A DNA stretch of 64,000 nt from Thiovibrio sp964588325 (GCA_964588325.1 CAZPOR010000010.1:1-64000); one strand, 5' to 3'; counted from the stretch's first letter, positions 49,151 through 57,464 are shown. The notes: generated by a model not told the origin, from the letters alone. Numbers and translations: made by a program.

Positions 49151-49377
49151 TATTGCGCATCCCAGGCAATGTCCAGTGGGGCGATCAGGTCGTCCTTGCT
49201 CTGTATTTTCCCTTTATGCAGTCCAAACAGGGTGGTCGGCGGTGTTCGATACGGTTTAAGAATGGAGACCGGTTTCCCATTCTTGGTGATCACGATCTCT
49301 TCACCCGTCTGGTTCACCTCATCCATAAAATGCAAGCATTTTGCCTTGAATTCCGATGCTTTGACTGTTTGCATCAC
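49150..49377 (-). CDS. Phd/YefM-type antitoxin
   Basis: 75 residues. The N-terminal fold TVKASEFKAKCLHFMDEVNQ then EEIVITKNGKPVSILKPY is the Phd/YefM DNA-binding domain; the C-terminal tail would neutralise the PIN toxin. Mixed Phd-VapC pairs are common. A palindromic operator candidate lies upstream at 49407-49431. Confidence 0.9.
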   Translation of the reverse strand: MMQTVKASEFKAKCLHFMDEVNQTGEEIVITKNGKPVSILKPYRTPPTTLFGLHKGKIQSKDDLIAPLDIAWDAQ

Positions 49378-49406
49378 TTTCCCCTTTTCGTATCGAGATG
49401 GACAAT

Positions 49407-49431
49407 ATGACTATAGTCATCACCATGGTCA
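49407..49431. promoter_or_regulatory. Operator candidate of the Phd-PIN pair
   Basis: A perfect 14-bp palindrome ATGACTATAGTCAT (49407-49420) is followed by a degenerate second copy ATCACCATGGTCAT (49418-49431). Tandem half-sites upstream of an autoregulated antitoxin gene fit cooperative binding. Confidence 0.6.
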
Positions 49432-49494
49432 TGCGCAAGTTTTTTGTGGGAGACCGAAGATAAAAAAGATTCGCCCCTTGAGTTTTGCCAGGTA

Positions 49495-49516
49495 TGCTAT
49501 ATATACATGTATAGCA
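49495..49516. promoter_or_regulatory. Operator candidate of the RelBE pair
   Basis: TGCTATA (49495-49501) and TATAGCA (49510-49516) are perfect arms around an inner ATACATGTAT palindrome, ending 14 bases before the antitoxin start. It fits ribbon-helix-helix autoregulation. Confidence 0.55.
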
Positions 49517-49530
49517 AAAAGGAGAATGCC

Positions 49531-49755
49531 ATGCTAGCACTACGTTTACCGGAAGAAATCGAGCGACGGTTGGCTGCGCTGGCCAAGAGGTCTGGCCGCT
49601 CAAAATCATTTTACGCCCGTGAGGCCATACTCCAACATCTGGACGATCTGGAAGCCGCGTATCTTTCCGACGAGATACTGAAGCGTGTCGAATCGGGGCA
49701 GGAGCGGACTTATACTCTCGATGAATTGGAGCGTGAACTTGGCCTGGCGGATTGA
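49531..49755 (+). CDS. RelB/TraY-type ribbon-helix-helix antitoxin
   Basis: 74 residues from ATG 49531 (AAAAGGAG eight bases upstream; upstream in-frame starts lack a site and lie in the operator). LALRLPEEIERRLAALAKRS is the RHH strand and helix, then KSFYAREAILQHLDDLE and a C-terminal toxin-binding tail. Divergent from the Phd-PIN pair. Confidence 0.9.
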   Translation: MLALRLPEEIERRLAALAKRSGRSKSFYAREAILQHLDDLEAAYLSDEILKRVESGQERTYTLDELERELGLAD

Positions 49756-50011
49756 AGTCACGGACACCGCCCAAAAACAGTTGGCCAAGCTTGACCGGCA
49801 AATACAGCTTGAGATTGTTCGGTATCTACGGGAGAAGATCGCCACGGAAGAAGACCCGCGCCGGCATGGGGCCCCCCTGCGAAGGGAATTGCTTGGCCGC
49901 TGGAAGTATCGGGTTGGGGCGTATCGACTCATCTGCGACATCCAGGACGAAAAGGTTCTGGTTCTCGTGCTGATGGTCGGCCATAGAAGCAAGGTCTATG
50001 GTGGGCATTAA
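49739..50011 (+). CDS. RelE-type toxin
   Basis: 90 residues using a TTG at 49739. That start has GGAG seven bases before it and gives MAWRIEVTDTAQKQLAKLD, the usual RelE beginning. An ATG 18 bases earlier is the alternative. The fold continues through RRELLGRWKYRVGAYRLICD and VLVLMVGHRSKVY, the expected basic RNase surface. It overlaps the antitoxin gene by 17 bases. RelE toxins cut ribosome-bound mRNA. Confidence 0.9.
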   Translation: MAWRIEVTDTAQKQLAKLDRQIQLEIVRYLREKIATEEDPRRHGAPLRRELLGRWKYRVGAYRLICDIQDEKVLVLVLMVGHRSKVYGGH

Positions 50012-50016
50012 AATCG

Positions 50017-50925
50017 TTATTGACGGTCCCCGCCCGGCGTGGGATTCCGGCAGTCCGGCTTGTCAAAGTAGATGGTGCCCGCCGTGTCCATGCAGTAGTC
50101 AAGCTGGTATGGGTTGGGCGGCAGGGTGGCGAGCTGGCCGGAGGCGGTAAGCTCGGCGAGGGACGAAGGCTTGCGGCCCAGAGCTTTTTCGTATCGGATG
50201 GCGGCCTGTTCGATCACCCGCACACCCTCCAGGGCGTGGAGGCGGTCAACCATATCGGCGTAGCCGGGCTCATTTTCATCCTTGCTGGCAAGCATGGACT
50301 TCATGACCACGATGGCGGTTTCGGTTTCTCCTCCCTTCTGAGCAAGGCGTGCGCCGAGGATGGGCAGGAACGACGGGGCATTGGGGGTTTTGGCGGCCTC
50401 TAGGAAGAGCTTGCCTGCCTCGCTCGGTTGATTCAGGAAGTAATAGGCGTTGAACCCCATGGCGTGCAAGGGATGCCAGTCCCACGGGCGATTGGCAGCG
50501 GCGGTTCGCAAGATATCTTGCGTCTCGGCCACCATATTGGCGTCCCACGGCAGCCAGCCTTGCGCAACGATATAGGTCTGGGCAAAGGATGGGTCCAGGG
50601 TTTGGCTGGCAACAAATATTCGGTGGATGCTCGGCCAGTCGTACTGTTTTTTGACAGTCCGAACTCCCCCCTCTGGTTTGCGCACTAGCTCGGTGCCCAG
50701 TTGCGCGCCTGCTTCCATGGTCAGGTAGTCGGCCATCAATCCCTTGAATTCTCCGGCCAAGGCAAGTAAGGCCATGGGCGGTAGATTCCAGATCCCGGAG
50801 CTGGAGCGCGCCGCATCGGCCCCAGTGTTGTTACGGTGCTGGAGCAAGGCGTTGTAGCTGGCTGCATAGAAGGAAATCAGGGCCAGAGCGACAAAAAGAT
50901 GGGACGTCAGCCGCTTGCTCATCAT
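50017..50925 (-). CDS. Membrane-anchored helical-repeat protein of the pilus ABC operon (PilG-like)
   Basis: 302 residues. One N-terminal membrane anchor (residues 8-25), then about 270 residues of helical-repeat sequence outside (WPSIHRIFVASQTLDPSFAQ, DILRTAAANRPWDWHPLHAMG, and a C-terminal YEKALGRKPSSLAELTASG). It is the third gene of an operon with an ABC permease and ATPase next to pilA. In Myxococcus the pilG-pilH-pilI genes flank pilA and are needed for pili; this protein's position matches that set, but the sequence match to PilG is inferred. Start overlaps the permease stop by four bases. Confidence 0.65.
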   Translation of the reverse strand: MMSKRLTSHLFVALALISFYAASYNALLQHRNNTGADAARSSSGIWNLPPMALLALAGEFKGLMADYLTMEAGAQLGTELVRKPEGGVRTVKKQYDWPSIHRIFVASQTLDPSFAQTYIVAQGWLPWDANMVAETQDILRTAAANRPWDWHPLHAMGFNAYYFLNQPSEAGKLFLEAAKTPNAPSFLPILGARLAQKGGETETAIVVMKSMLASKDENEPGYADMVDRLHALEGVRVIEQAAIRYEKALGRKPSSLAELTASGQLATLPPNPYQLDYCMDTAGTIYFDKPDCRNPTPGGDRQ

Positions 50926-51740
50926 GTCAGTTCCTTGCGTTTGAACAACAAGGTGGCGAGGTAGATCAGCAATGCCGAATAGGATATGGAGTACAGGCAG
51001 AGCAGCATAAACTCCTGGCCGCTAAAGGCCATGCCGTAAGCCGCCGCATACTTCTTGTCAAAAAGCGACAGATTGGGGAATATCCAGGACAGGGCGACCA
51101 CCAGATTTTCCTGGCCGGTCAGTACCCCGGCATGGGCGTTTTCCACTATTACCCGCCGAAGCAGTTCTATGTTCTGGCCTGCCAAGTAGGAAGAAACCGC
51201 AAGCAGTAGAGCGACAAAGGGCTGGCTGGCAAAGCTGAAACAGAGCACGCTCACCGCCAGCACCACCACCAGACTGAGCCATTGGCAGACCAGGGCCATG
51301 AGATAGGTCAGCCAGGAGAAGTTTGGCGGCACAAAGGGAGCATATATCCAGAGCACATAGCGCATGGACAGGGCGGCGGAGAGGCCGAGGATGATGGTGG
51401 CCAGAAGCAGGGTCATGGCCAGCCCCAGGAACTTGCCGGTCAGGTACTGCCAGATGGAAACCGGTCGTGAAAGCAGCATGAAGATGCGGCTGCGTTCCAG
51501 ATCGTCGGCCAGGATCTTCATGCCGAGAAAGAAGACCAGCAGCAGGCCGGTGAATGCCACGGCGGAGAGCCCGAACTCGACGGAAATCTTGCCCAGGTCC
51601 CAGGCATACAGCGTGGTGACTCCCACGTTGGCCATGGTAAGCAGTGCGGCCAGACAGACAATGGCCCAGAGCGCCCGGTGACGGACGCCCTCGGTGCAGG
51701 TGGCCAAGGCCAGAAACCAGATATTACGCAACGCTTGCAT
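50922..51740 (-). CDS. ABC-2 type permease (PilI-like)
   Basis: 272 residues with six hydrophobic segments (for example AIVCLAALLTMANVG near the N-terminus and LLCLYSISYSALLIYLATLL at the end) in the ABC-2 layout. DDLERSRIFMLLSRPVSIWQ is a typical cytoplasmic coupling stretch. It overlaps both neighbours in the operon. Inferred role: the membrane part of an exporter needed for type IV pili. Confidence 0.82.
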   Translation of the reverse strand: MQALRNIWFLALATCTEGVRHRALWAIVCLAALLTMANVGVTTLYAWDLGKISVEFGLSAVAFTGLLLVFFLGMKILADDLERSRIFMLLSRPVSIWQYLTGKFLGLAMTLLLATIILGLSAALSMRYVLWIYAPFVPPNFSWLTYLMALVCQWLSLVVVLAVSVLCFSFASQPFVALLLAVSSYLAGQNIELLRRVIVENAHAGVLTGQENLVVALSWIFPNLSLFDKKYAAAYGMAFSGQEFMLLCLYSISYSALLIYLATLLFKRKELT

Positions 51741-52470
51741 GGTCGGCCTCCTCGATCACCCTGACAAATTTTTCTTCCAGGCCTACGCCTGTGCTGAGAA
51801 AATCTCCCAGCCCTCCGCTATAGAGCAAGACCCCCTTATGGATGACGCCGATCCGGTCGCACAGCGCCTCGATATCGCTCAGGATGTGAGAGCTGAAGAA
51901 GATGGTCTTGCCCTCCTGTTTCAGCTCGGCGATAAGATTTTTGATCTGGTGGCGGCCCACCGGGTCCAGTCCGCTCATCGGCTCGTCAAAGATCAGCACC
52001 TCCGGATCATGAATCAGGGCGTTGGCCATGCCCAGCCGTTGCTTCATTCCTTTGGAAAACCCTCCCACCCTCCGATCCGCCGCATCGGTCAGGTTCATGC
52101 GTTCAAGAAGCATGGGGATGCAATGTTCAATGGCCTGCCGAGTCATGCCGCTCAACCTCCCGGAGAGCAGCAGAGTTTCCCTGGCGGTGAGGTGATCATA
52201 AAACACCGGGACTTCGGAGAGATAGCCTATACGATGGCGGAACTCTTCTTGGCCTACGCTTTTGCCCAAGATGCGCAGAGTGCCGCTGTCCGGTTTAAGG
52301 AAATGCAGTAGCAGTTTAATGGTGGTGGACTTGCCCGCGCCGTTGGGGCCGAGGAAGCCAAAGACCTCCCCTTGAGAAATGGAAAGAGAAAGGTCGTGGA
52401 GCGCTAGGTTCTTTTTGCGGCCAGAACCGAATGTTTTATTGAGGCTGTCGATGGCAATGGCTGAGGTCAT
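51724..52470 (-). CDS. ABC transporter ATP-binding protein (PilH-like)
   Basis: 248 residues. Walker A GPNGAGKST, signature GGFSKGMKQRLG, Walker B LIFDEPMSGLDP and the switch His in FFSSHILSD. It belongs to the CcmA/drug-exporter type. First gene of the three-gene operon downstream of pilA, 108 bases beyond the pilin stop, across a hairpin that may allow partial read-through. Confidence 0.88.
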   Translation of the reverse strand: MTSAIAIDSLNKTFGSGRKKNLALHDLSLSISQGEVFGFLGPNGAGKSTTIKLLLHFLKPDSGTLRILGKSVGQEEFRHRIGYLSEVPVFYDHLTARETLLLSGRLSGMTRQAIEHCIPMLLERMNLTDAADRRVGGFSKGMKQRLGMANALIHDPEVLIFDEPMSGLDPVGRHQIKNLIAELKQEGKTIFFSSHILSDIEALCDRIGVIHKGVLLYSGGLGDFLSTGVGLEEKFVRVIEEADHASVA

Positions 52471-52510
52471 GGTGTTTTTTATATTGAAGGAGAAAGGGTG
52501 CTAAAATGCA

Positions 52511-52545
52511 ACAGCCCCGACCTAAAAAGGCCGGGGCTGTATAGT
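52511..52545 (-). terminator. Terminator/attenuator hairpin after the pilin gene
   Basis: ACAGCCCCG (52511-52519) and CGGGGCTGT (52532-52540) form a strong stem; the loop is A-rich. On the pilin strand it is followed by TGCATTTTAG, a weak T tail, so some transcripts may continue into the ABC operon. Confidence 0.65.
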
Positions 52546-52578
52546 CTTATCACACGGAACTAAGTGTGTATGAAAGAA

Positions 52579-53268
52579 TTACTGTACAATACCCCAGTTC
52601 GCACTGGGTTGCCCGCCACCGTTAACATCTGCGGTGACAGGATCATTGTCGCCGTCGAATTCATTGGTCTGGGCTGCAGGGGCTATAGTTGTGGCCTGAA
52701 TACCAGCCGCGCCTACCCAGCCAGCGTTGCTGACGCTGTACAGAACATTGGGAACATCAGAGTCTGAGGCGTAAGCGGTGTCGCCCTGGAAATGTCTGGA
52801 GTATACATGGTAAGAGACGGAGTCGTTGACGGCAGTTCCAACCGCACCGGAGGTATCACACAGAAGTTCCATGTTGGCACCGAGGCCAAGGGGCACGGCA
52901 AACCCTTTGAGGGTCGCACCATTATATCCGGCAAGCCGAGCCCCAGCTGTCGCGGCAACGGCACCGATGGCTAATGCCGGAGTAGCGTTGGAATCGTTGA
53001 CAACCCCCACTCCGCGCAAATCTGCCACATTGTCAACTAGCTGCCATGCGGCTCCTTCGGTAAAGCCATAAGTGCCCAACTCAGCGTTCAAGTCTGATTG
53101 GGCGTTAACCGCCATTTTGTTGAGGGCCTTGGCGTTGGCATTCATGGAGCGTGTCCGGTAGGCCGCGAACTGCGGGATGGCGATGGCCGCCAGGATGCCG
53201 ATGATCGCGACAACGATCATCAACTCCACCAGGGTGAAGCCTTTTTGGTTCTTCTGCAAGGATTTCAT
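52579..53268 (-). CDS. pilA: Type IV major pilin (PilA)
   Basis: 229 residues. A 10-residue basic leader is cut before Phe11 (KG/FTLVELMIVVAIIGILAAIA) with Glu15 at the essential +5 position. A long variable head rich in Ala/Gly/Asn follows, with a single visible cysteine (CDTSG). It is longer than the short conductive Geobacter pilin (about 60-90 residues) and lacks dense aromatics, so it looks like a conventional long pilin. It has its own sigma-54 promoter and leads the ABC operon. Confidence 0.92.
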   Translation of the reverse strand: MKSLQKNQKGFTLVELMIVVAIIGILAAIAIPQFAAYRTRSMNANAKALNKMAVNAQSDLNAELGTYGFTEGAAWQLVDNVADLRGVGVVNDSNATPALAIGAVAATAGARLAGYNGATLKGFAVPLGLGANMELLCDTSGAVGTAVNDSVSYHVYSRHFQGDTAYASDSDVPNVLYSVSNAGWVGAAGIQATTIAPAAQTNEFDGDNDPVTADVNGGGQPSANWGIVQ

Positions 53269-53358
53269 TGGGGGTCCTCCGTTTGGGTTGTGGGTGTAAC
53301 AAGTATTGTCCGTATTGTGTCAGTGATAGGAACAAAACACAAGCATGAAAACAGTGAT

Positions 53359-53374
53359 AGCACATCGTGTGCCA
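53359..53374 (-). promoter_or_regulatory. Sigma-54 promoter of pilA
   Basis: On the minus strand: TGGCACACGATGTGCT, against consensus TGGCACRNNNNTTGCW, with only one core mismatch. Transcription would start near 53347, leaving a leader of roughly 78 bases. The PilR-type activator gene in the same locus supports it. Confidence 0.85.
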
Positions 53375-53498
53375 GCCTTCCTTTTTGGGCATGATTTTTT
53401 AAGGGACCCATTTTTTTCTCAAAGAATCTGGTATGCTTGTCTCAGGTTTTTCTGTCGTGAGAGGGTTTCGTGCAGGGTGCTGATGGGGAGGCGCTGGT

Positions 53499-53530
53499 GA
53501 CGATATTTGTCAATTTTTTAAAATATTGTC
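53499..53530. promoter_or_regulatory. AT-rich inverted repeat, candidate PilR enhancer site
   Basis: GACGATATTT (53499-53508) and AAATATTGTC (53521-53530) pair at nine of ten positions around a T-rich centre. It lies about 125-155 bases upstream of the pilA -24 element, the usual distance for a sigma-54 activator. It contains TTTGTC and TTGTC half-motifs resembling those described for PilR. Confidence 0.4.
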
Positions 53531-53594
53531 ATTTTTGGGTGCCTGCCTCGGAGCGTGCCCGAAATTATCGTAAGGAAAACTTGCACAATTCGTC

Positions 53595-53665
53595 ACACCG
53601 GTGAAAACCGGTGTCCAGGTTTGTGAGAACCGCCAAAAATTACTGGATACCGGCTTTCGCCGGTA
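53595..53665. repeat. Two tandem REP-like hairpins
   Basis: ACACCGGT-GAAA-ACCGGTGT (53595-53614) is a perfect hairpin. TACCGGC (53648-53654) and GCCGGTA (53659-53665) form a second in the context CTGGATACCGGCTTTCGCCGG, a sequence type widely dispersed in bacterial genomes. They lie between the divergent pilA and parDE promoters. Confidence 0.65.
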
Positions 53666-53733
53666 TGACGGCAACATATTCGAGACGATTTTTTCAAGGT
53701 TCCCGTATTGAAGGGGGCAGCATTGATTTTTTG

Positions 53734-53750
53734 TGTATTCATATGTATTC
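53734..53750. promoter_or_regulatory. Direct repeats upstream of the ParD-like gene
   Basis: TGTATTC occurs at 53734-53740 and 53744-53750, ten bases apart, about 40 bases before the antitoxin start. One helical turn spacing fits ribbon-helix-helix autorepression. Confidence 0.35.
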
Positions 53751-53788
53751 TCAAAAAATACAAATAATTTTTCATACAGGAGGCATCA

Positions 53789-54028
53789 ATGAAAATGACG
53801 ACAGTCAGAATGGATGACCATCTTCTTGACCGGGTTGATGGAATAGCGAAATCACTGAGCCGCTCAAGATCATGGATAATCAATCAGGCTCTGGAGCGTT
53901 TCGTGGAGTATGAAGAATGGGTTGAGCTGGAAGTGAAAGCAGGGCTTGCCGAGGTAGAACGAGGCGATGTCGCTCTTGATACAGAAGTAAGAAGCGCCTT
54001 CAATAAGTGGGGTGTCGATGCAGGTTAA
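53789..54028 (+). CDS. CopG/ParD-type ribbon-helix-helix antitoxin
   Basis: 79 residues with AGGAGG upstream. TTVRMDDHLLDRVDGIAKSL and SRSWIINQALERFVEYEEW are the RHH DNA-binding fold; the tail should bind the ParE toxin. It overlaps the toxin gene and sits inside the pilus locus between pilA and pilS. Confidence 0.88.
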   Translation: MKMTTVRMDDHLLDRVDGIAKSLSRSRSWIINQALERFVEYEEWVELEVKAGLAEVERGDVALDTEVRSAFNKWGVDAG

Positions 54029-54302
54029 ATGGACCAGAAAGGCCTTGATCAATCTCGATGATGCGGTTGAGCATATTGCCGGAGACAACCCGATCGCTGC
54101 CAGGAAGGTGGCCCAGCGAGTTTGGGATAGCTCTCAATTGTTGGCTTTGCAGCCATGCGCTGGTCGCCCCGGTAGAGTTCAAGGAACAAGAGAGCTTATA
54201 ATCTCCAATCTTCCCTACATCCTGCCGTATATCCAGAAAGGTAACGCTATCTATATCCTGCGGGTTATGCACACCTCCATGATATGGCCGGATAAATTTT
54301 AA
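54018..54302 (+). CDS. RelE/ParE-type toxin
   Basis: 94 residues from ATG 54018 (MQVKWTRKALINLDDAVEHI); a GTG two codons earlier is possible. LQPCAGRPGRVQGTRELII and YIQKGNAIYILRVMHTSMIW are typical ParE strands. It overlaps the antitoxin by 11 bases. ParE toxins block gyrase, RelE toxins cut mRNA; the sequence does not decide between them. Confidence 0.88.
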   Translation: MQVKWTRKALINLDDAVEHIAGDNPIAARKVAQRVWDSSQLLALQPCAGRPGRVQGTRELIISNLPYILPYIQKGNAIYILRVMHTSMIWPDKF

Positions 54303-54374
54303 CCTGATGCTGTGTTTCTGTAGCGGGAAGTTTTTCTTGCCTCGGGGTGAATCCCAAGAAAGGACGCCAGCCCT

Positions 54375-55916
54375 GTGCGTAGCCTGAAGATACAAACCGC
54401 CCTCACCTTTCTCCTGCTGCTTGTCATTGGCATGCTCCTTGTGGAGCTTGTCGCCATGCAGCTGTGGCGGCGTGACGCCCTGCGGGGAGACCGGGAGCAG
54501 GCGGAGCTGTTGCTGGACGGCATGGCTGCGCGCCTTGTTCCGGAAGCGGAAAGAGGCTGCGACCCGATTGGCTTGGCTGTGCCTGCATCGGATGGGGCGG
54601 TTCTGTGCCTGGGCATCTTGGATGGCGAAGGCGGGGTAGTGCTTTCGCCGCACTGCGATTTCGGCCAAACCCTTGCGGATGGGCTGCGCGTGGCCGCGTC
54701 AAGCAGGAAGGAATACCGCCGCCGCTTGACGCAGGCGGAAGACCGGGAGCAGCCCGGGGGAATCGTGCTCATGGCGCAACCGGTCCGGGTCGATGGCGCA
54801 TCGTCTCATGGCGCGGTTGGCATGATCCGCTCCCTGGCCCCGGTCGAGGCGCAGTTGCGCGACGGAGAAATCACCATCCTGGGGTATGTGCTTGTCAATG
54901 CGGTTCTCCTGGCTGCGCTGGGGGTGTTTCGGATTATCAGGCTGGTGGTGCGGCCTTTGGAGAACCTTGCCGAACAGGCTGATTTGTATTCCATGCAGCA
55001 TGAATTTCTTCCTTCCTCCGGTCGCCGCAACGAGTTCGGCCGCCTGGAATCCAGCCTGCACAAAATGGTGGCTCGACTAGAGCAGGATCGAGAGGACCTG
55101 CGGCAAACCGTGCATTCCTTGAAAGAGGCCAATGCCAAATTGGAAAAAAATCGCCAGGAGATGATGCGCGCCGAAAAACAGGCGTCCGCTGGGCGGCTTG
55201 CCGCGGGGCTTGCCCACGAGATCGGCAATCCACTTGGGATCATGCAGGGCTATCTGGATCTGTTGCGCCAGGAAGGCCTTGATCCAGATGAAAAGAAGGA
55301 TTCCCTGAACAGGATTGAGCAGGAGCTTGGGCGGGTCAATCGGCTCATCCGGCAGCTCCTTGATTTTGCCCGGCCAGCGCCAGGGAGCCCAGCGTCAGTG
55401 CATGTGCAGGAGCTGGCGCAGCAGGCCGTGGAGATGTTCCGCGAGCGCGGCAAGGGAGGGATTTCCTACAGCATCACACTGCGGGCCGGGCAGGATATGG
55501 TTATGGCCGACCCGGACGGCCTGCGGCAGGTGCTGGTCAACTGCCTGCTCAACGCCGAGGATGCGATTTTATCAGCGCCTGTTTCCCTCAAAAGCGGCAG
55601 GATCGAGGTCTATTGCGAGAATAGCCCCGCCGCTGATGCCTCCTCATCCACCCTGCGGGTGAAGGTGCGGGATAACGGTCCAGGTATCGCACCGGAGCAT
55701 CTGGCCAATATATTCGAACCATTTTTCACCACCAAGGAGGTGGGGAAAGGCACCGGGTTGGGGCTTTCCGTTTCCGCAGGGCTCGTTGCCGGATTTGGAG
55801 GAGAGATGGGCGCTGCCAGCCAACCGGGAGAGGGCACGGAGATATGGTTCAGTCTGCCGCTTCTGGCCGGGGATGAAAATTGCGCAGGGATAACGGGAGC
55901 GGATCAGAATGGATGA
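54375..55916 (+). CDS. pilS: Sensor histidine kinase (PilS-like)
   Basis: 513 residues, GTG start. Two membrane helices (about 7-28 and 168-190) enclose a roughly 140-residue periplasmic sensor; then a HAMP-like linker, a coiled coil, and the HisKA box with phospho-acceptor His281 (GLAHEIGNPLG). The HATPase region has NCLLNAEDA, DNGPGIAPE and GTGLGLSVS. It overlaps the PilR-like gene by eight bases. Classical PilS has six membrane helices; this two-helix form is more generic, so the PilS name rests on its neighbours. Confidence 0.8.
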   Translation: MRSLKIQTALTFLLLLVIGMLLVELVAMQLWRRDALRGDREQAELLLDGMAARLVPEAERGCDPIGLAVPASDGAVLCLGILDGEGGVVLSPHCDFGQTLADGLRVAASSRKEYRRRLTQAEDREQPGGIVLMAQPVRVDGASSHGAVGMIRSLAPVEAQLRDGEITILGYVLVNAVLLAALGVFRIIRLVVRPLENLAEQADLYSMQHEFLPSSGRRNEFGRLESSLHKMVARLEQDREDLRQTVHSLKEANAKLEKNRQEMMRAEKQASAGRLAAGLAHEIGNPLGIMQGYLDLLRQEGLDPDEKKDSLNRIEQELGRVNRLIRQLLDFARPAPGSPASVHVQELAQQAVEMFRERGKGGISYSITLRAGQDMVMADPDGLRQVLVNCLLNAEDAILSAPVSLKSGRIEVYCENSPAADASSSTLRVKVRDNGPGIAPEHLANIFEPFFTTKEVGKGTGLGLSVSAGLVAGFGGEMGAASQPGEGTEIWFSLPLLAGDENCAGITGADQNG

Positions 55917-57288
55917 GCCACGACGGCTGCTGATTATTGATGATGAGGAAAACATGCGGCATATGCTCTCCCTGCTCACCGGCAAGGCGGGCTATGCCGT
56001 GACCCTGGCGGAAAATGGTGAGGAAGGGCTGGCAACCCTGGCTGGGCAGGAGGTTGATCTCATCCTCTGCGACTTGAAGATGCCCAAGCTCAATGGCCTG
56101 GAATTTTTGGCCAAGGTTAAGGAGATGGGGGGTGATGCACCCATTATAATGATGTCGGCTTACGCGGCCATCGAGGACGCCGTGGAGGCCATGAAGGGTG
56201 GGGCCTACGATTTCATTACCAAGCCCTTCAAGGCCGACGAGGTGCTTTTGACCCTGGCGCGGGCTGGAGAACACCTCAAGCTGCGCCGGGAAAATCAATT
56301 GTTGCGCCGCCGTATAGACGATCTCGAAGGGGCGCACGGGCTGGAAGGGTTGGTGGCCAAGAGCTCCGCCATGCTTGCCTTTCTCAAGACCGCTACCAAG
56401 GCGGCGCGCTACGACACCACTGTGCTCATCACCGGCGAGTCAGGCACCGGCAAGGAACTGGTGGCGCGAGGCATCCACCGTGAAAGCGGCAGGGCCGGAA
56501 AGCCTTTTCTGGCCGTCAACTGCGGCGGCATGCCGGAGAGCCTGCTGGAAAGCGAGCTGTTCGGCTATGTGAAAGGGGCGTTCACCGGCGCGGAAAAGAA
56601 CCGCAACGGCATATTTCAGGAGGCGGATGGCGGCACGCTTTTTCTGGACGAGATCGGGGAACTCCCCCTGGATGCCCAGGTGAAGCTGCTGCGGGTGTTG
56701 CAAGAGCGCGAGATCAGGCCGGTGGGCGGGGTGCGGACAACCCCGGTGGATGTACGGGTTCTTGCCGCCACATCCCGCGATCTCGAAGCGGAGGTGAAGG
56801 CAGGCCGTTTCCGGGAGGATCTATTCTATCGTCTCAATGTCATCCGGCTGCATGTCCCCCCACTGCGGGAGCGTCTTGAGGATATTCCCATGCTTTGCAC
56901 CCACCTCCTCGGTCGGATCGCCGAGAAAATGGGCCGGGAACCGTTCAGCCTGGCCCCCGCAGCCTTGGGCATTCTGCTGCGCCATCAGTGGCCGGGCAAT
57001 GTCCGCGAATTGGAAAATGTTCTGGAGCGGGCCGCTGTGCTGGCCGAGGCCAACACGATCCTGCCGGAGCATCTGCCAGAGGCCCTGGGAGGCATTGGGA
57101 CATCGCACCAGCCGCACATCGTCGCGGCGCTGGGGACGTTTTCGATCAAGGAGGGCCAGCGGGAGCTGGAAAAGGCGCTGATCGCCCGCGCCCTGGCCGC
57201 CACCGGCGGGAACAAGACCAAGGCCGGTAATCTGCTGGAGATCAGCTACCCCTCATTGCTGGGCAAGATGAAGGAGTATGGGCTGTAG
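55909..57288 (+). CDS. pilR: Sigma-54-dependent response regulator (PilR-like)
   Basis: 459 residues. Receiver with Asp55 (LCDLKMP); AAA+ core with Walker A GESGTGKE, the sigma-54 contact loop GAFTGA, Walker B GGTLFLDEIGELP and the WPGNVRELENVLERA stretch; C-terminal Fis-type helix-turn-helix (ALAATGGNKTKAGNLLEIS). It should open sigma-54 promoters on phosphorylation. Two such promoters are visible in this locus, in front of pilA and of the minor pilin operon. Confidence 0.9.
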   Translation: MDEPRRLLIIDDEENMRHMLSLLTGKAGYAVTLAENGEEGLATLAGQEVDLILCDLKMPKLNGLEFLAKVKEMGGDAPIIMMSAYAAIEDAVEAMKGGAYDFITKPFKADEVLLTLARAGEHLKLRRENQLLRRRIDDLEGAHGLEGLVAKSSAMLAFLKTATKAARYDTTVLITGESGTGKELVARGIHRESGRAGKPFLAVNCGGMPESLLESELFGYVKGAFTGAEKNRNGIFQEADGGTLFLDEIGELPLDAQVKLLRVLQEREIRPVGGVRTTPVDVRVLAATSRDLEAEVKAGRFREDLFYRLNVIRLHVPPLRERLEDIPMLCTHLLGRIAEKMGREPFSLAPAALGILLRHQWPGNVRELENVLERAAVLAEANTILPEHLPEALGGIGTSHQPHIVAALGTFSIKEGQRELEKALIARALAATGGNKTKAGNLLEISYPSLLGKMKEYGL

Positions 57289-57448
57289 TAAAAAAGTTTA
57301 TGATTTTTGTTTCGGATGGGGATGTGCTATAAAAAAAGTTAACAATGGGTCCTGTCGTTGCAATACAGCGGAAACAAGGTCCTCCTCCCCCGCATCCGGC
57401 AAGCCCCTAACGTTTGGGAGTGCATGGCTCCTTGGCGAGCATTTGTCC

Positions 57449-57464
57449 TGGCACGATTTTGGCA
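57449..57464 (+). promoter_or_regulatory. Sigma-54 promoter of the minor pilin operon
   Basis: TGGCACGATTTTGGCA against TGGCACRNNNNTTGCW: the -24 box is exact and the -12 box has one mismatch. Transcription would begin near 57476, about 58 bases before the first pilin-like gene. Confidence 0.82.
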
